From: Proteobacteria bacterium UBA4656
Lineage (GTDB): Bacteria; Pseudomonadota; Gammaproteobacteria; Xanthomonadales; Ahniellaceae
Direction: 5' to 3'
Length of the DNA: 14,452 bases
NCBI GenBank assembly: GCA_002405525.1
Contig: DHLY01000010.1
Coordinates: 40,169-54,620, forward strand
Below the pieces are notes generated by a model that worked only from the letters and a program-made list of their open reading frames with translations, was not told where the DNA came from and did no database searches. This document shows, piece by piece, positions 9,501 through 14,452 of this stretch. Position 1 is the stretch's first letter; every line of letters begins with the position of its first letter. The position numbers and the translations under genes are program-made.

Positions 9501-9768
9501 CGGCCGCCGACTTCATGTAGATCATGCTCTCGACGCCGTTGATCGCCTCTTCCAGCGGGGCGGCCACGGTGTCGGCGATGGTCATCGGATTGGCGCCGGG
9601 GTAGATCGCGGTCACCTGCACGGTCGGCGGCGCGACCTCCGGATACTCCGTCACCGGCAGGTTGGGGATCGCAATCAGGCCGGCGATGAAGACGAAGATC
9701 GACAGCACCGCCGCCAGGATCGGGCGATCGATGAAAACGCGCGAAAGATCGGTATGGGCGGAGGCCAT
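6508..9768 (-). CDS. RND multidrug efflux permease, HAE1 family, MexF/OqxB-like
   Basis: A 1086-residue inner-membrane proton/drug antiporter, slightly longer than MexF (about 1060). Resemblance to MexF runs from FIDRPILAAVLS at the start to TPVFYVVIRR near the end. It has the twelve-helix plan with two large periplasmic loops, after TM1 and TM7. The proton-relay residues are present: Asp415-Asp416 in GIVVDDAIVVVENVERH (TM4) and Lys980 in GLACKNAILIVEF (TM10). An extra stretch of roughly 24 residues sits between TM9 and TM10 (about 934-963), where MexF has a short SGGDNN-like turn. TM2 contains seven consecutive valines, all GTG. It should take drugs from the periplasm or outer leaflet and, with the adaptor and channel encoded beside it, expel them from the cell; substrates cannot be predicted. 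The start lies 3 nt after the adaptor stop, with only a weak G-rich ribosome site, so coupling is likely. Confidence 0.96.
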   Translation of the reverse strand: MASAHTDLSRVFIDRPILAAVLSIFVFIAGLIAIPNLPVTEYPEVAPPTVQVTAIYPGANPMTIADTVAAPLEEAINGVESMIYMKSAAASDGTLSLSVTFALGTDIDLAAVQVQNRVAQALPRLPEAVRALGVTTAKSSPNITMVVHLVSPDGRYDGLYLSNFAALNVRDELARLRGVGQAQSFGAGNYAMRVWIDPDQAAQRGLTALDIVGAIGEQNVQVSAGAIGASPQPGGAAVQLLVNARGRLETPEQFGEIVLKTSADGAVTRLRDVARVELGSNTYALDSYLNNRQAAAIAIFEAPGANSIALSDAVRARMAELAQTFPEGVSWEVAYDPTVFVRRSIDSVVSTLLEAVLLVVVVVVVFLQTWRASVIPLLAVPVSVVGTFAVLLLLGYSINVLTLFGLVLAIGIVVDDAIVVVENVERHIEEGLSPLAAAHKAMGEVSGPIVAISLVLAAVFVPIAFIDGVTGQFYRQFAVTIAASVLISAFNSLTLSPALAAVLLQPRGAPKDVLARGIEGLFGRFFAAFNARFKRSSERYGGRIGGTIARAPRLLAIYGVLLGVTVLGFTQVPGGFIPTQDKQYLFAGVQLPEGATLERTEAAMQRMGEIAMATPGVADVVQFPGLNAIHFVSTPNVGVMFIGLDEPEDLPKPAAAIAGELTAQFGTIQDGLAFAFMPPPVSGYGNAAGVESYVVDRQRAGYGELNTATQALAGLVSQSPGFGPGSAFSSFQANVPQIDAVVDRTKVKESGLRLTDVYDTLQVYLGSAYVNDFNLFGRTFAVYAQADAPFRDEVGDVARLQVRNERGEMVPLGSVVSMVPSFGPDPVVRYNGYPAADLSASPLDPAAVSASDAVRIARETADRVLPRGMALEFTGLTYQQVNQGIAQFLVLPLCVLFVYLVLAALYESWSLPLAVILIVPMCLLSALAGIWVLNQANGLWFVAQILLGWIDPMTAAPPTIIDMNVFTQIGLVVLMGLACKNAILIVEFARELEDQGRHIVDAAVEACRLRLRPILMTSFAFIMGVVPLVFASGAGAEVRHVMGVTVFFGMLGVTFFGLFFTPVFYVVIRRLAQRFERKRAAEVSHA
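8674..8694 (-). repeat. Seven tandem GTG codons in the permease TM2
   Basis: On the plus strand this is CAC repeated seven times without interruption. Read on the coding strand it is (GTG)7, encoding Val359-Val365 of the RND permease at the second transmembrane helix. Valine runs are common in this helix of MexF-type pumps, but using a single codon throughout makes a perfect 21-bp trinucleotide repeat. Slippage would add or remove a valine without shifting the frame. Confidence 0.85.
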
Positions 9769-9771
9769 GGC

Positions 9772-11004
9772 TCAGCCCCCGCCGACTTCCGCGGCCGCGA
9801 CAGGCACCGCCACGACGGTGTTCGGCGCGTCCATGGGCACCCTCAGCGGCACGATCGGAGCGCCCGGATGGAAGATCTTGCGCATGCCGTTGACCACCAC
9901 CTGCTCGCCGGCCGCGAGCCCTTGCTCGACCACCACCAGGCCATCGACCACCGGCCCCAGCACCACATCCTTGCGCAACGCCCCGAGGAAGGCCGGCCCG
10001 CCTTGCGGTGGCGCGACCTGGCCGACGATGAAGACGTAGCGGCGGTCCTGGTCGGTCAGCACGGCCTGCGGATGGACCAACAGCGCGTCGCGCGCGCCGG
10101 CGTCCAGCAGCTGCACGCGGGCGAACAGTCCCGGGGTGAAGCGGCCGTCGGGGTTGGCCAACTCGGCGCGCGCGAGGATGGTGCCGGTCGCGGGATCGAG
10201 CGCGTTGTCGACGAACACCACGCGGCCTTCGTGCGGGAATCCGGTCTCGTCGGCCAGCGCGACGCGCACCACGCTGCCGGCGCCCCCCGCGCCGGCGGAG
10301 GCGCCCTTCGGCGACCTGCTCTGCAGCCGCAGGTAGGCGCGCTCATCGCTGCGGAAGGCAACGAGGACCGGATCGAGGCTGACCACCGTGGTCAACACCG
10401 GCTCGCCGGCGCCGACCAGGTTGCCGACGCGCAGTCGCGCGAGGCTGGCGCGGCCGGTGATCGGCGAGGTGACGCGAGTGAAGCCGAGATTCAAGGCGGC
10501 CTGCCGCGCCTGCGCCTCGGCGGCCTCGAGGTCGGCCTGGGCGCGGCGCAGTTCGCCGCGGCGCTGTTCGAGTTCCTCGGTCGACGCCGCGCGCGCAGCG
10601 GCGAGCGTCTCGGAGCGCGCCAGTTCGGTGCGCGCGACCTCGGCCCGGGTGGCGGCGCTGGCGACGGCAGCCTGTGCGCTGTCGGCGGCGGCCCGGTACT
10701 CCCGGTCGTCGATGGTGAACAGCAGTTCGCCGCGCTCGACCAGGGAGCCATCCTCGAAGTGCACGCCGGACACGTAGCCCGCCACCCGGGGGCGGATCTC
10801 CACCGACTCGATGGGCTCGATGCGGCCGGTGAATTCGTCCCACTGCGCGACGGGCCGGGCGACCACGGCGGCGACGTTGACTTCGGTCGGCGGCATTTGT
10901 GGCATCCCGCCGCCGCCGCAGGCGGCGAGCAGAGCGGCGGCGACCGAACCGGCGAAGGGGCGCATGGGACGCGGCACGCGTGGACGGACCTGGGTGGGCA
11001 TCAT
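9772..11004 (-). CDS. Periplasmic adaptor (membrane fusion protein) of the RND efflux pump, MexE/AcrA-like
   Basis: A 410-residue lipoprotein. The signal peptide ends in lipobox LAAC (Cys29), so it should be anchored to the inner membrane. Domains in order: first half of the lipoyl domain (about 68-100, RPRVAGYVSGVHFEDGS), an Ala/Glu/Arg-rich coiled-coil hairpin (about 103-172), second lipoyl half (FTRVTSPITGRASLARLRVG, about 175-195), then the beta-barrel and membrane-proximal domains with GRFTPGLFARVQLLD. It bridges the RND permease and outer-membrane channel. I chose the ATG at 11004 because a strong Shine-Dalgarno (AAGGAAGG) lies directly upstream, inside the last tetR codons. A later Met14 at 10965 would also give a neat lipoprotein signal but lacks that site. 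The start overlaps the tetR stop (ATGA, 11001-11004), indicating coupled translation. The permease follows after 3 nt. Confidence 0.95.
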   Translation of the reverse strand: MMPTQVRPRVPRPMRPFAGSVAAALLAACGGGGMPQMPPTEVNVAAVVARPVAQWDEFTGRIEPIESVEIRPRVAGYVSGVHFEDGSLVERGELLFTIDDREYRAAADSAQAAVASAATRAEVARTELARSETLAAARAASTEELEQRRGELRRAQADLEAAEAQARQAALNLGFTRVTSPITGRASLARLRVGNLVGAGEPVLTTVVSLDPVLVAFRSDERAYLRLQSRSPKGASAGAGGAGSVVRVALADETGFPHEGRVVFVDNALDPATGTILARAELANPDGRFTPGLFARVQLLDAGARDALLVHPQAVLTDQDRRYVFIVGQVAPPQGGPAFLGALRKDVVLGPVVDGLVVVEQGLAAGEQVVVNGMRKIFHPGAPIVPLRVPMDAPNTVVAVPVAAAEVGGG

Positions 11005-11639
11005 GGTTTCCTTCCTTTGCCGGAGGCGGCGGATTTCTTGATCGTGCGCTTGCGAATTCGGCGCGTGGCGGGCGCGGCTGCCGCGGCGCGGTCCGGCGCG
11101 GACCCGGCGGCGGCGAGCGACTCCAGCAGGGCCACGAAGCGACGCCGCGCGGCAGACGGCAGGTCGAGGAAGCCGAAGGTCTCCATCCAGAACAGGCCGT
11201 CGGCGGCCATGCGCAGCATCAGGTGCCGCAGTTCAGCGTCAGTCCAGCGGCACGCGCCGACCTGCGCGCGATAGAAGTCGCGGCACGAGGCCAGCAGTCC
11301 CGGGTCGTGCGCCACCGCGCCGAGCATGCCGGACACGAAGCGCCGGTGATCCGCGTCGTCCTGGGTCGACGACCGGATGTAGGCGACCAGGTCCGGCTCC
11401 GGCCCGCATGCGCAGGCTGCGCGATGCGCGGCCAGCGTGCGCTCCCAGTCCTCGCGATCGCGCTCGACCAGGGCGCGCAGCAGGTGGTCCTTGGTCGGAA
11501 AGTGGTAGGTGATGCCACCACGGGTCACCCCGCTGGCGGCCACCACTTCCTCGAAGGTGAGCGCCGCGGCGCCGCGATCGCGCACCACCCGCGAGGCAGC
11601 GGCCAGGATTGTCGCGCGGGCTCTGGGCGAACGAGGCAC
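11001..11639 (-). CDS. TetR-family transcriptional regulator of the efflux operon
   Basis: From the GTG at 11639 this is a 212-residue protein, the usual TetR length. The N-terminal helix-turn-helix (about 27-47) reads TFEEVVAASGVTRGGITYHF and is followed by PTKDHLL, a typical TetR signature. The C-terminal ligand-binding domain is helical and not diagnostic. The last 17 residues are strikingly basic (RKRTIKKSAASGKGRKP). The frame stays open upstream to an ATG at 11759, but that version would carry a 40-residue unrelated leader, run through the promoter and operator, and overlap the VanZ-like gene, so I reject it. The ATG at 11645 is out of frame. As first gene of the operon, and with an operator in its promoter, it most likely represses itself and the pump until a ligand binds. 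Its stop overlaps the adaptor start by 4 nt. Confidence 0.9.
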   Translation of the reverse strand: MPRSPRARATILAAASRVVRDRGAAALTFEEVVAASGVTRGGITYHFPTKDHLLRALVERDREDWERTLAAHRAACACGPEPDLVAYIRSSTQDDADHRRFVSGMLGAVAHDPGLLASCRDFYRAQVGACRWTDAELRHLMLRMAADGLFWMETFGFLDLPSAARRRFVALLESLAAAGSAPDRAAAAAPATRRIRKRTIKKSAASGKGRKP

Positions 11640-11645
11640 GCCATA

Positions 11646-11675
11646 ACTATACAGAATGTTCTGTACAGATATCGA
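11646..11675 (-). promoter_or_regulatory. Predicted sigma70-type promoter of the tetR-efflux operon
   Basis: This is the most AT-rich spot I noticed in the window. On the minus strand, TCGATA (11675-11670) resembles a -35 and TATAGT (11651-11646) is a good -10, with an 18-bp spacer. A start of transcription 7 nt after the -10 would fall on the G of the tetR GTG at 11639, giving a leaderless or nearly leaderless message. The spacer and -10 are covered by the palindrome described separately, so a bound repressor would block polymerase. Confidence 0.6.
11650..11665. promoter_or_regulatory. Palindromic operator, probable TetR binding site
   Basis: TACAGAA and TTCTGTA form perfect 7-bp inverted arms around a 2-bp TG centre. 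The right arm also takes part in a second perfect palindrome, CTGTACAG, at 11661-11668, so there are three related half-sites in a row. The position, overlapping the -10 and spacer of the operon promoter and next to the tetR start, is what is expected for autorepression by a TetR dimer. Binding by this particular regulator is inferred from location only. Confidence 0.7.
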
Positions 11676-11724
11676 CCGGGAACGCGCGACCGGCGACAGG
11701 GGCGCCGCAGGACGGCGGCGCGCG

Positions 11725-12111
11725 TCAGCGCGGGCGGTCGATGCGCGCGAGCACGCCACCGAGCGGCGTCAGTCCGAGGGCTGCGCCGGCCGCGATCCCG
11801 GCGACGTTGGCGGCGAGGTCCCACGGATCGGCGCTGCGCCAGGGGGTCAGCGACTGCGCGAGCTCGATCGCCGCGCCCAGTGCGACGAAGCCGCAGGCGC
11901 GGGCCAGCAGGGCGCGCGGCACCGCCGCGAGCTGCGCGTACCACAGCATGATCGCGAACCAGCCCAAGGCATGCTCGATCTTGTCGGCGCCCTCGACAGG
12001 GATTGGCGATCGCGGCATCGGCAGCAGGCAGACCACGACCGTGGCGGCGAGCGCCAGCCGCCCGAACCGGCGCCAGAGCGCGATGCGCGGCAGCCGGCGC
12101 AGGCCGCTCAC
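11725..12111 (-). CDS. VanZ-like small membrane protein
   Basis: A 128-residue protein from a GTG at 12111 that overlaps the methyltransferase stop by 4 nt (GTGA at 12111-12108). It has four hydrophobic segments, near residues 14-30, 40-60, 64-84 and 100-117. The pattern is that of the VanZ-like family: DKIEHALGWFAIML in the second helix, then IELAQSLTPWRSADPWDLAANVAG with its acidic and Asn residues. The founding member affects teicoplanin resistance, but most bacterial relatives have no known function and a role in glycopeptide resistance should not be inferred. The same frame is open far upstream, but that part is antisense-like sequence within the methyltransferase gene. Translation is probably coupled to the methyltransferase. 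The tetR promoter lies 85 bp downstream with no clear terminator between. Confidence 0.82.
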   Translation of the reverse strand: MSGLRRLPRIALWRRFGRLALAATVVVCLLPMPRSPIPVEGADKIEHALGWFAIMLWYAQLAAVPRALLARACGFVALGAAIELAQSLTPWRSADPWDLAANVAGIAAGAALGLTPLGGVLARIDRPR

Positions 12112-13283
12112 AGGCGGAAGCCTTCGTCGATGGCGAGCCAGGGCAGGCGCGCGGCATCGAAGCCACGCAGGAAGGCCAGTGCCTTGAAACGCTCGCCCAT
12201 CTCGCCGGGGAGTGCCAGCGTGCGGATCTCCTGCGCCAACGAAAGTCGGGCGACCGCGCCGGCGACCGCGCCGGTGTCGGCGATCTCGGCCAGTCCGGCC
12301 GCGAGCAGGAAGCGCGCCTGGCTCGCGTAGCAGGCCGGCACAAAACCCGCCGCGTACCCGGCCTCGGCCAGCGCCGTGAAATCGACGAAAGCGGTCAGGT
12401 CGCACAGGCCCGGCATCCACAGCGGGTCGGCGTGCGCGCGGTGGCGGTAGTGGCAGACGAGGGTGCCCATGGCGCGCTGCGGCAGGTAGTACTCGCGGCG
12501 CGGGTAACCGTAGTCGATGAACAGCGCCACCCCCTCGGCCAGCGCGCCGGCGACGGCGGCGAACCACTCCGGCAACCGCGGCAGCACCTCGGACACATAG
12601 GGCACCGGCAGCGCATCCGGGTCCTCGATCGCCCGCCCGAACGCCGCCCAAAGGCCGGGGTCGGCCGCGCGCTCGACGAAGCGCAGGCCACCGTCCGGTG
12701 CGGCGTCGACCGCGCGTGCGAACAGGCCCTGCGCGCCGCGCCAGCAGAACATGCGCACCGGCAGCGCGTCGACCACCTCGTTGGCGAACAGCGCGCCGCG
12801 CCAGGGCGCGGCGGGCGGCGCATCCAGCCAGCGCACTCGCGCGGCCAGCGCGGGCGCACGCGCGGCCAAGGTCGTGGCCTGGCGCTGGCGCAGGTCGGCG
12901 CTCGTCTCCAGCACCAGGTACTCGTCCGGCAGGGTGTCGAGCCGCGCCCATTCGGCCAGCGCCGCGGCGGCGAAGGCCCCGCTGCCGGCGCCGATCTCGA
13001 GAAAGCATCGCCCTGCGCCCAGCGCCGGCGCCAGCGCGCGCGCCACGCAGCGCGCGAACACGGCGCCGAGTTCGGGTGCGGTGACGAAGTCGCCGGCGGC
13101 GCCGAACTTGGTTCGCCCCGCGCTGTAATAGCCGAGCCCCGGTGCGTACAGCACGCGCTCCATGTAGCGCGCGAAGTCCAGCGCGCCCACGCGCGAGATC
13201 TCCTCGCGCAGCAGCGCGGAGAGCCGCGCGCTGTGCGCGGCTTCGTCGGGCGAAGGCAACGGCAGGTCGAGGGTGCGGCTCAT
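12108..13283 (-). CDS. SAM-dependent methyltransferase, MidA/NDUFAF7 family
   Basis: A 391-residue protein matching the MidA (DUF185) family in length and motifs: the N-terminal YMERVLYAPGLGYYSAG (40-56), GDFVTAPEL (64-72), the SAM-binding FLEIGAGSG (94-102) and the family-specific FANEVVDALPV (166-176). In eukaryotes the family member NDUFAF7 methylates an arginine of the complex I subunit NDUFS2 during assembly. The target in bacteria is not established; complex I subunit NuoD or NuoCD would be a reasonable guess. It should be cytosolic. I start it at the ATG at 13283. An upstream in-frame ATG at 13349 would run through the divergent promoter region and into the neighbouring gene's start. 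The VanZ-like gene follows with a 4-nt overlap. No strong Shine-Dalgarno is seen. Confidence 0.9.
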   Translation of the reverse strand: MSRTLDLPLPSPDEAAHSARLSALLREEISRVGALDFARYMERVLYAPGLGYYSAGRTKFGAAGDFVTAPELGAVFARCVARALAPALGAGRCFLEIGAGSGAFAAAALAEWARLDTLPDEYLVLETSADLRQRQATTLAARAPALAARVRWLDAPPAAPWRGALFANEVVDALPVRMFCWRGAQGLFARAVDAAPDGGLRFVERAADPGLWAAFGRAIEDPDALPVPYVSEVLPRLPEWFAAVAGALAEGVALFIDYGYPRREYYLPQRAMGTLVCHYRHRAHADPLWMPGLCDLTAFVDFTALAEAGYAAGFVPACYASQARFLLAAGLAEIADTGAVAGAVARLSLAQEIRTLALPGEMGERFKALAFLRGFDAARLPWLAIDEGFRL

Positions 13284-13347
13284 CCGATCACGCGCCCGGC
13301 ACGGGAACCGCCGATAATCGTGGAATCCGCCGTCGAAGGGAAACCGC
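13284..13347. promoter_or_regulatory. Divergent promoter region with a symmetric -10 element
   Basis: This 64-bp gap separates the divergent methyltransferase and pteridine reductase genes. It contains the near-palindrome CGATAATCG at 13312-13320. Read on the plus strand it gives GATAAT (13313-13318) as a -10 about 30 bp before the reductase ATG. Read on the minus strand it gives GATTAT (13320-13315) as a -10 for the methyltransferase. Neither direction has a good -35. The reductase has a clear Shine-Dalgarno, GAAGGGA at 13335-13341, 6 nt before its ATG. Confidence 0.45.
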
Positions 13348-14091
13348 ATGGCCGCCAACGAACGCCCCGTCGCGCTGGTCACCGGGGCCGCGCGCCGCGT
13401 CGGCCGGGCCATCGCCCGCAGCCTGCACGCGGCCGGCTACGACCTCGCCCTGCACTACCGCAGCGCACGCCGCGAGGCCGAGCAGCTGGCCGCCGAGCTC
13501 GAATCGCGCCGCGAGCGCTCCGTGCTGCTGCTGTCCGGCGACCTCGCCGCCACGGCGGAACTCCCGGCCCTGGTGCAGCGCGCGGTGCAGCGCTACGACC
13601 GCCTCGACGCCCTGGTCAACAACGCCAGCGCCTTCCACCCGACCCCGATCGGCGCGGCCACCGAAGCGCAGTGGGACGAGCTGTTCGCCTCCAACGCCAA
13701 GGCGCCGTTCTTCCTCGCCCAGGCCGCCGCGCCGCACCTGCGCGCCGCGCGCGGCGCGATCGTCAATCTGGTCGACGTCTACGCCGAACGCCCGCTGCCC
13801 CGCCACACGATCTACTGCATGGCCAAGGCCGCCAACGCGATGCTGGTGAAGTCGCTGGCGCGCGAGCTGGGACCGGAGGTCCGGGTCAACGGCGTGGCAC
13901 CCGGCGCGGTGATGTGGCCGGAGGCCGGCAAGAGCGCCGCCGAGCAGGACGACCTGCTGGCGCGCACCGCGCTGCGCCGCGCCGGCAGCGCCGAGGACGT
14001 GGCCGGCGCCGTGCTGTTCCTGCTGCGCGACGCGGGCTACGTCACCGGGCAGATCCTGGCCGTCGACGGCGGGCGGCTGCTGGCGATCTGA
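13348..14091 (+). CDS. Pteridine reductase (short-chain dehydrogenase/reductase)
   Basis: A 247-residue cytosolic SDR. It has the pteridine-reductase form of the cofactor motif, TGAARRVG at 12-19 with the paired arginines, then HYRSA (36-40), which suits NADPH binding. NNASAFHPTP (91-100) and Asp143 in VDVYAERPL resemble PTR1, where an aspartate contributes to catalysis. The Tyr156-x-x-x-Lys160 pair is intact in TIYCMAK. The C-terminus ends in VTGQILAVDGG, as in most SDRs. The expected reaction is NADPH-dependent reduction of biopterin or dihydrofolate to the tetrahydro form, analogous to FolM. Whether its main substrate is folate or another pterin cannot be told. The start is supported by the Shine-Dalgarno GAAGGGA just upstream. 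It is convergent with the next gene, 21 bp between stops. Confidence 0.92.
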   Translation: MAANERPVALVTGAARRVGRAIARSLHAAGYDLALHYRSARREAEQLAAELESRRERSVLLLSGDLAATAELPALVQRAVQRYDRLDALVNNASAFHPTPIGAATEAQWDELFASNAKAPFFLAQAAAPHLRAARGAIVNLVDVYAERPLPRHTIYCMAKAANAMLVKSLARELGPEVRVNGVAPGAVMWPEAGKSAAEQDDLLARTALRRAGSAEDVAGAVLFLLRDAGYVTGQILAVDGGRLLAI

Positions 14092-14112
14092 GCGGGCGCG
14101 GCGCGCCGGCGG

Positions 14113-14452
14113 TCACTTCGGCGCGAAGGCGCCCGCGAGCAGGCCCTGATCGAAGCCGGGCGCGGCCGGCGCACCGGTCGCGTGGCGGTAGAGCGCCGCG
14201 GCGTAGATGCCGGACAGCGCGGTCTGCACCAGCGCCACCAGGATCACGGCGACCACGGTGCCCGCGATCGCGACCACCAGCAGCCCGGTGCTCTGGCTGG
14301 CCGCCGAGCCGGCGATGAAGAGTGCGCCGATCAGGATCAGCATGAACTGCAGCAGGCCGAACACCAGCCCGATGCCACCCTGGCCGATCACGTTCTCGCC
14401 CCACGAGCGCTTGAGCAGGCGCGCACTTTCCTGCACCGCTTCCAGCGGTCCG
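14113..14452 (-). CDS. DUF6159-type membrane protein, C-terminal part (start beyond the window)
   Basis: Only the last 112 residues are inside the window. The frame runs open through the right edge: residues GPLEAV precede a GTG at 14436 that could be mistaken for a start, and this GPLEAVQESARLLKRSWGE stretch is typical internal sequence of the family, so the gene begins outside. Two hydrophobic spans are visible (about 26-48 and 54-85 of the visible part), and it ends in FDQGLLAGAFAPK, a C-terminus I associate with DUF6159 proteins. The function is unknown. It should lie in the inner membrane. The family name is from recollection of these two motifs, so moderately sure. Confidence 0.7.
   Translation of the reverse strand, partial: GPLEAVQESARLLKRSWGENVIGQGGIGLVFGLLQFMLILIGALFIAGSAASQSTGLLVVAIAGTVVAVILVALVQTALSGIYAAALYRHATGAPAAPGFDQGLLAGAFAPK

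Noticed and set aside
8488..11274. Very long plus-strand open frame (about 928 codons) opposite the permease and adaptor genes
   Set aside because: It lies antisense to two certain genes, and its translation is full of His/Arg/Asp/Gln-rich sequence with no family resemblance. High GC at third positions makes stop codons rare in the complementary frame.
11702..11721. 7-bp GC-rich stem with a 6-nt loop after the VanZ-like stop codon
   Set aside because: No T-run follows on the minus strand, so it does not qualify as an intrinsic terminator.
11640..11759. Extended tetR start at the ATG at 11759
   Set aside because: It would add 40 unrelated residues, run through the predicted promoter and operator, and overlap the VanZ-like gene; the GTG at 11639 gives the normal family length.
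14099..14112. GC-rich symmetry (CGGCGCGCCG) between the pteridine reductase and the DUF6159-type gene
   Set aside because: It is a loopless palindrome in a 21-bp gap with no T-run; chance is sufficient.
14113..14436. A complete 107-residue gene starting at GTG 14436
   Set aside because: The frame continues upstream to the window edge with family-like sequence (GPLEAV before the GTG), so this is the tail of a longer gene.

Overview
This window is very GC-rich (by eye around 70%, with G/C at most third positions). It looks like an ordinary chromosomal segment of a gammaproteobacterium, most likely of the Lysobacterales/Xanthomonadales. Two things point there: the CCA-adding enzyme is of the E. 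coli-like Rossmann-NTase plus HD type, and, from memory rather than a search, I recall the order TSUP transporter - slt - NDUFA9-like - cca and the neighbours VanZ - MidA - pteridine reductase from Xanthomonas-type genomes.

Layout, left to right. (1) Positions 1-698, minus strand: a TauE/SafE (TSUP) permease whose 3' end runs off the left edge. It starts at a GTG. (2) Positions 773-4996, plus strand: slt (periplasmic lytic transglycosylase), an NDUFA9-like NAD(P)-binding SDR protein that overlaps slt by 4 nt (ATGA), then cca (tRNA 3'-end synthesis and repair). (3) Positions 11639-5064, minus strand: a self-contained drug-efflux operon, tetR - periplasmic adaptor - RND permease - outer-membrane factor. 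Each junction is overlapping or nearly so (4-nt overlap, 3-nt gap, 8-nt overlap). It is headed by an AT-rich promoter carrying a clear palindromic operator, and the regulator's GTG start may be leaderless. The permease resembles MexF/OqxB and keeps the proton-relay residues. (4) Positions 13283-11725, minus strand: a MidA/NDUFAF7-type methyltransferase overlapping a small VanZ-like membrane protein by 4 nt (GTGA). (5) Positions 13348-14091, plus strand: a pteridine reductase, divergent from the methyltransferase. (6) Positions 14452-14113, minus strand: the C-terminal part of a DUF6159-type membrane protein whose start lies beyond the right edge.

How they fit: the efflux block is a complete tripartite pump with its own local regulator, which probably represses the whole transcription unit including itself. 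It sits between genes of housekeeping character (cell-wall turnover, tRNA maturation, possible complex I assembly or association, pterin metabolism).

Coding density is very high. No stretch above 300 bases lacks a gene; the largest gaps are 58-85 bp (699-772, 3703-3760, 4997-5063, 11640-11724, 13284-13347). I see no tRNA, rRNA, CRISPR array, insertion sequence, integrase or prophage gene. I do not see an undescribed multi-gene system. The points worth a second look are the tetR promoter/operator with its possible leaderless GTG, an extra segment between TM9 and TM10 of the RND permease, paired alternative hairpins between the NDUFA9-like gene and cca, and a Lys-to-Arg change at the SDR catalytic position of the NDUFA9-like protein.
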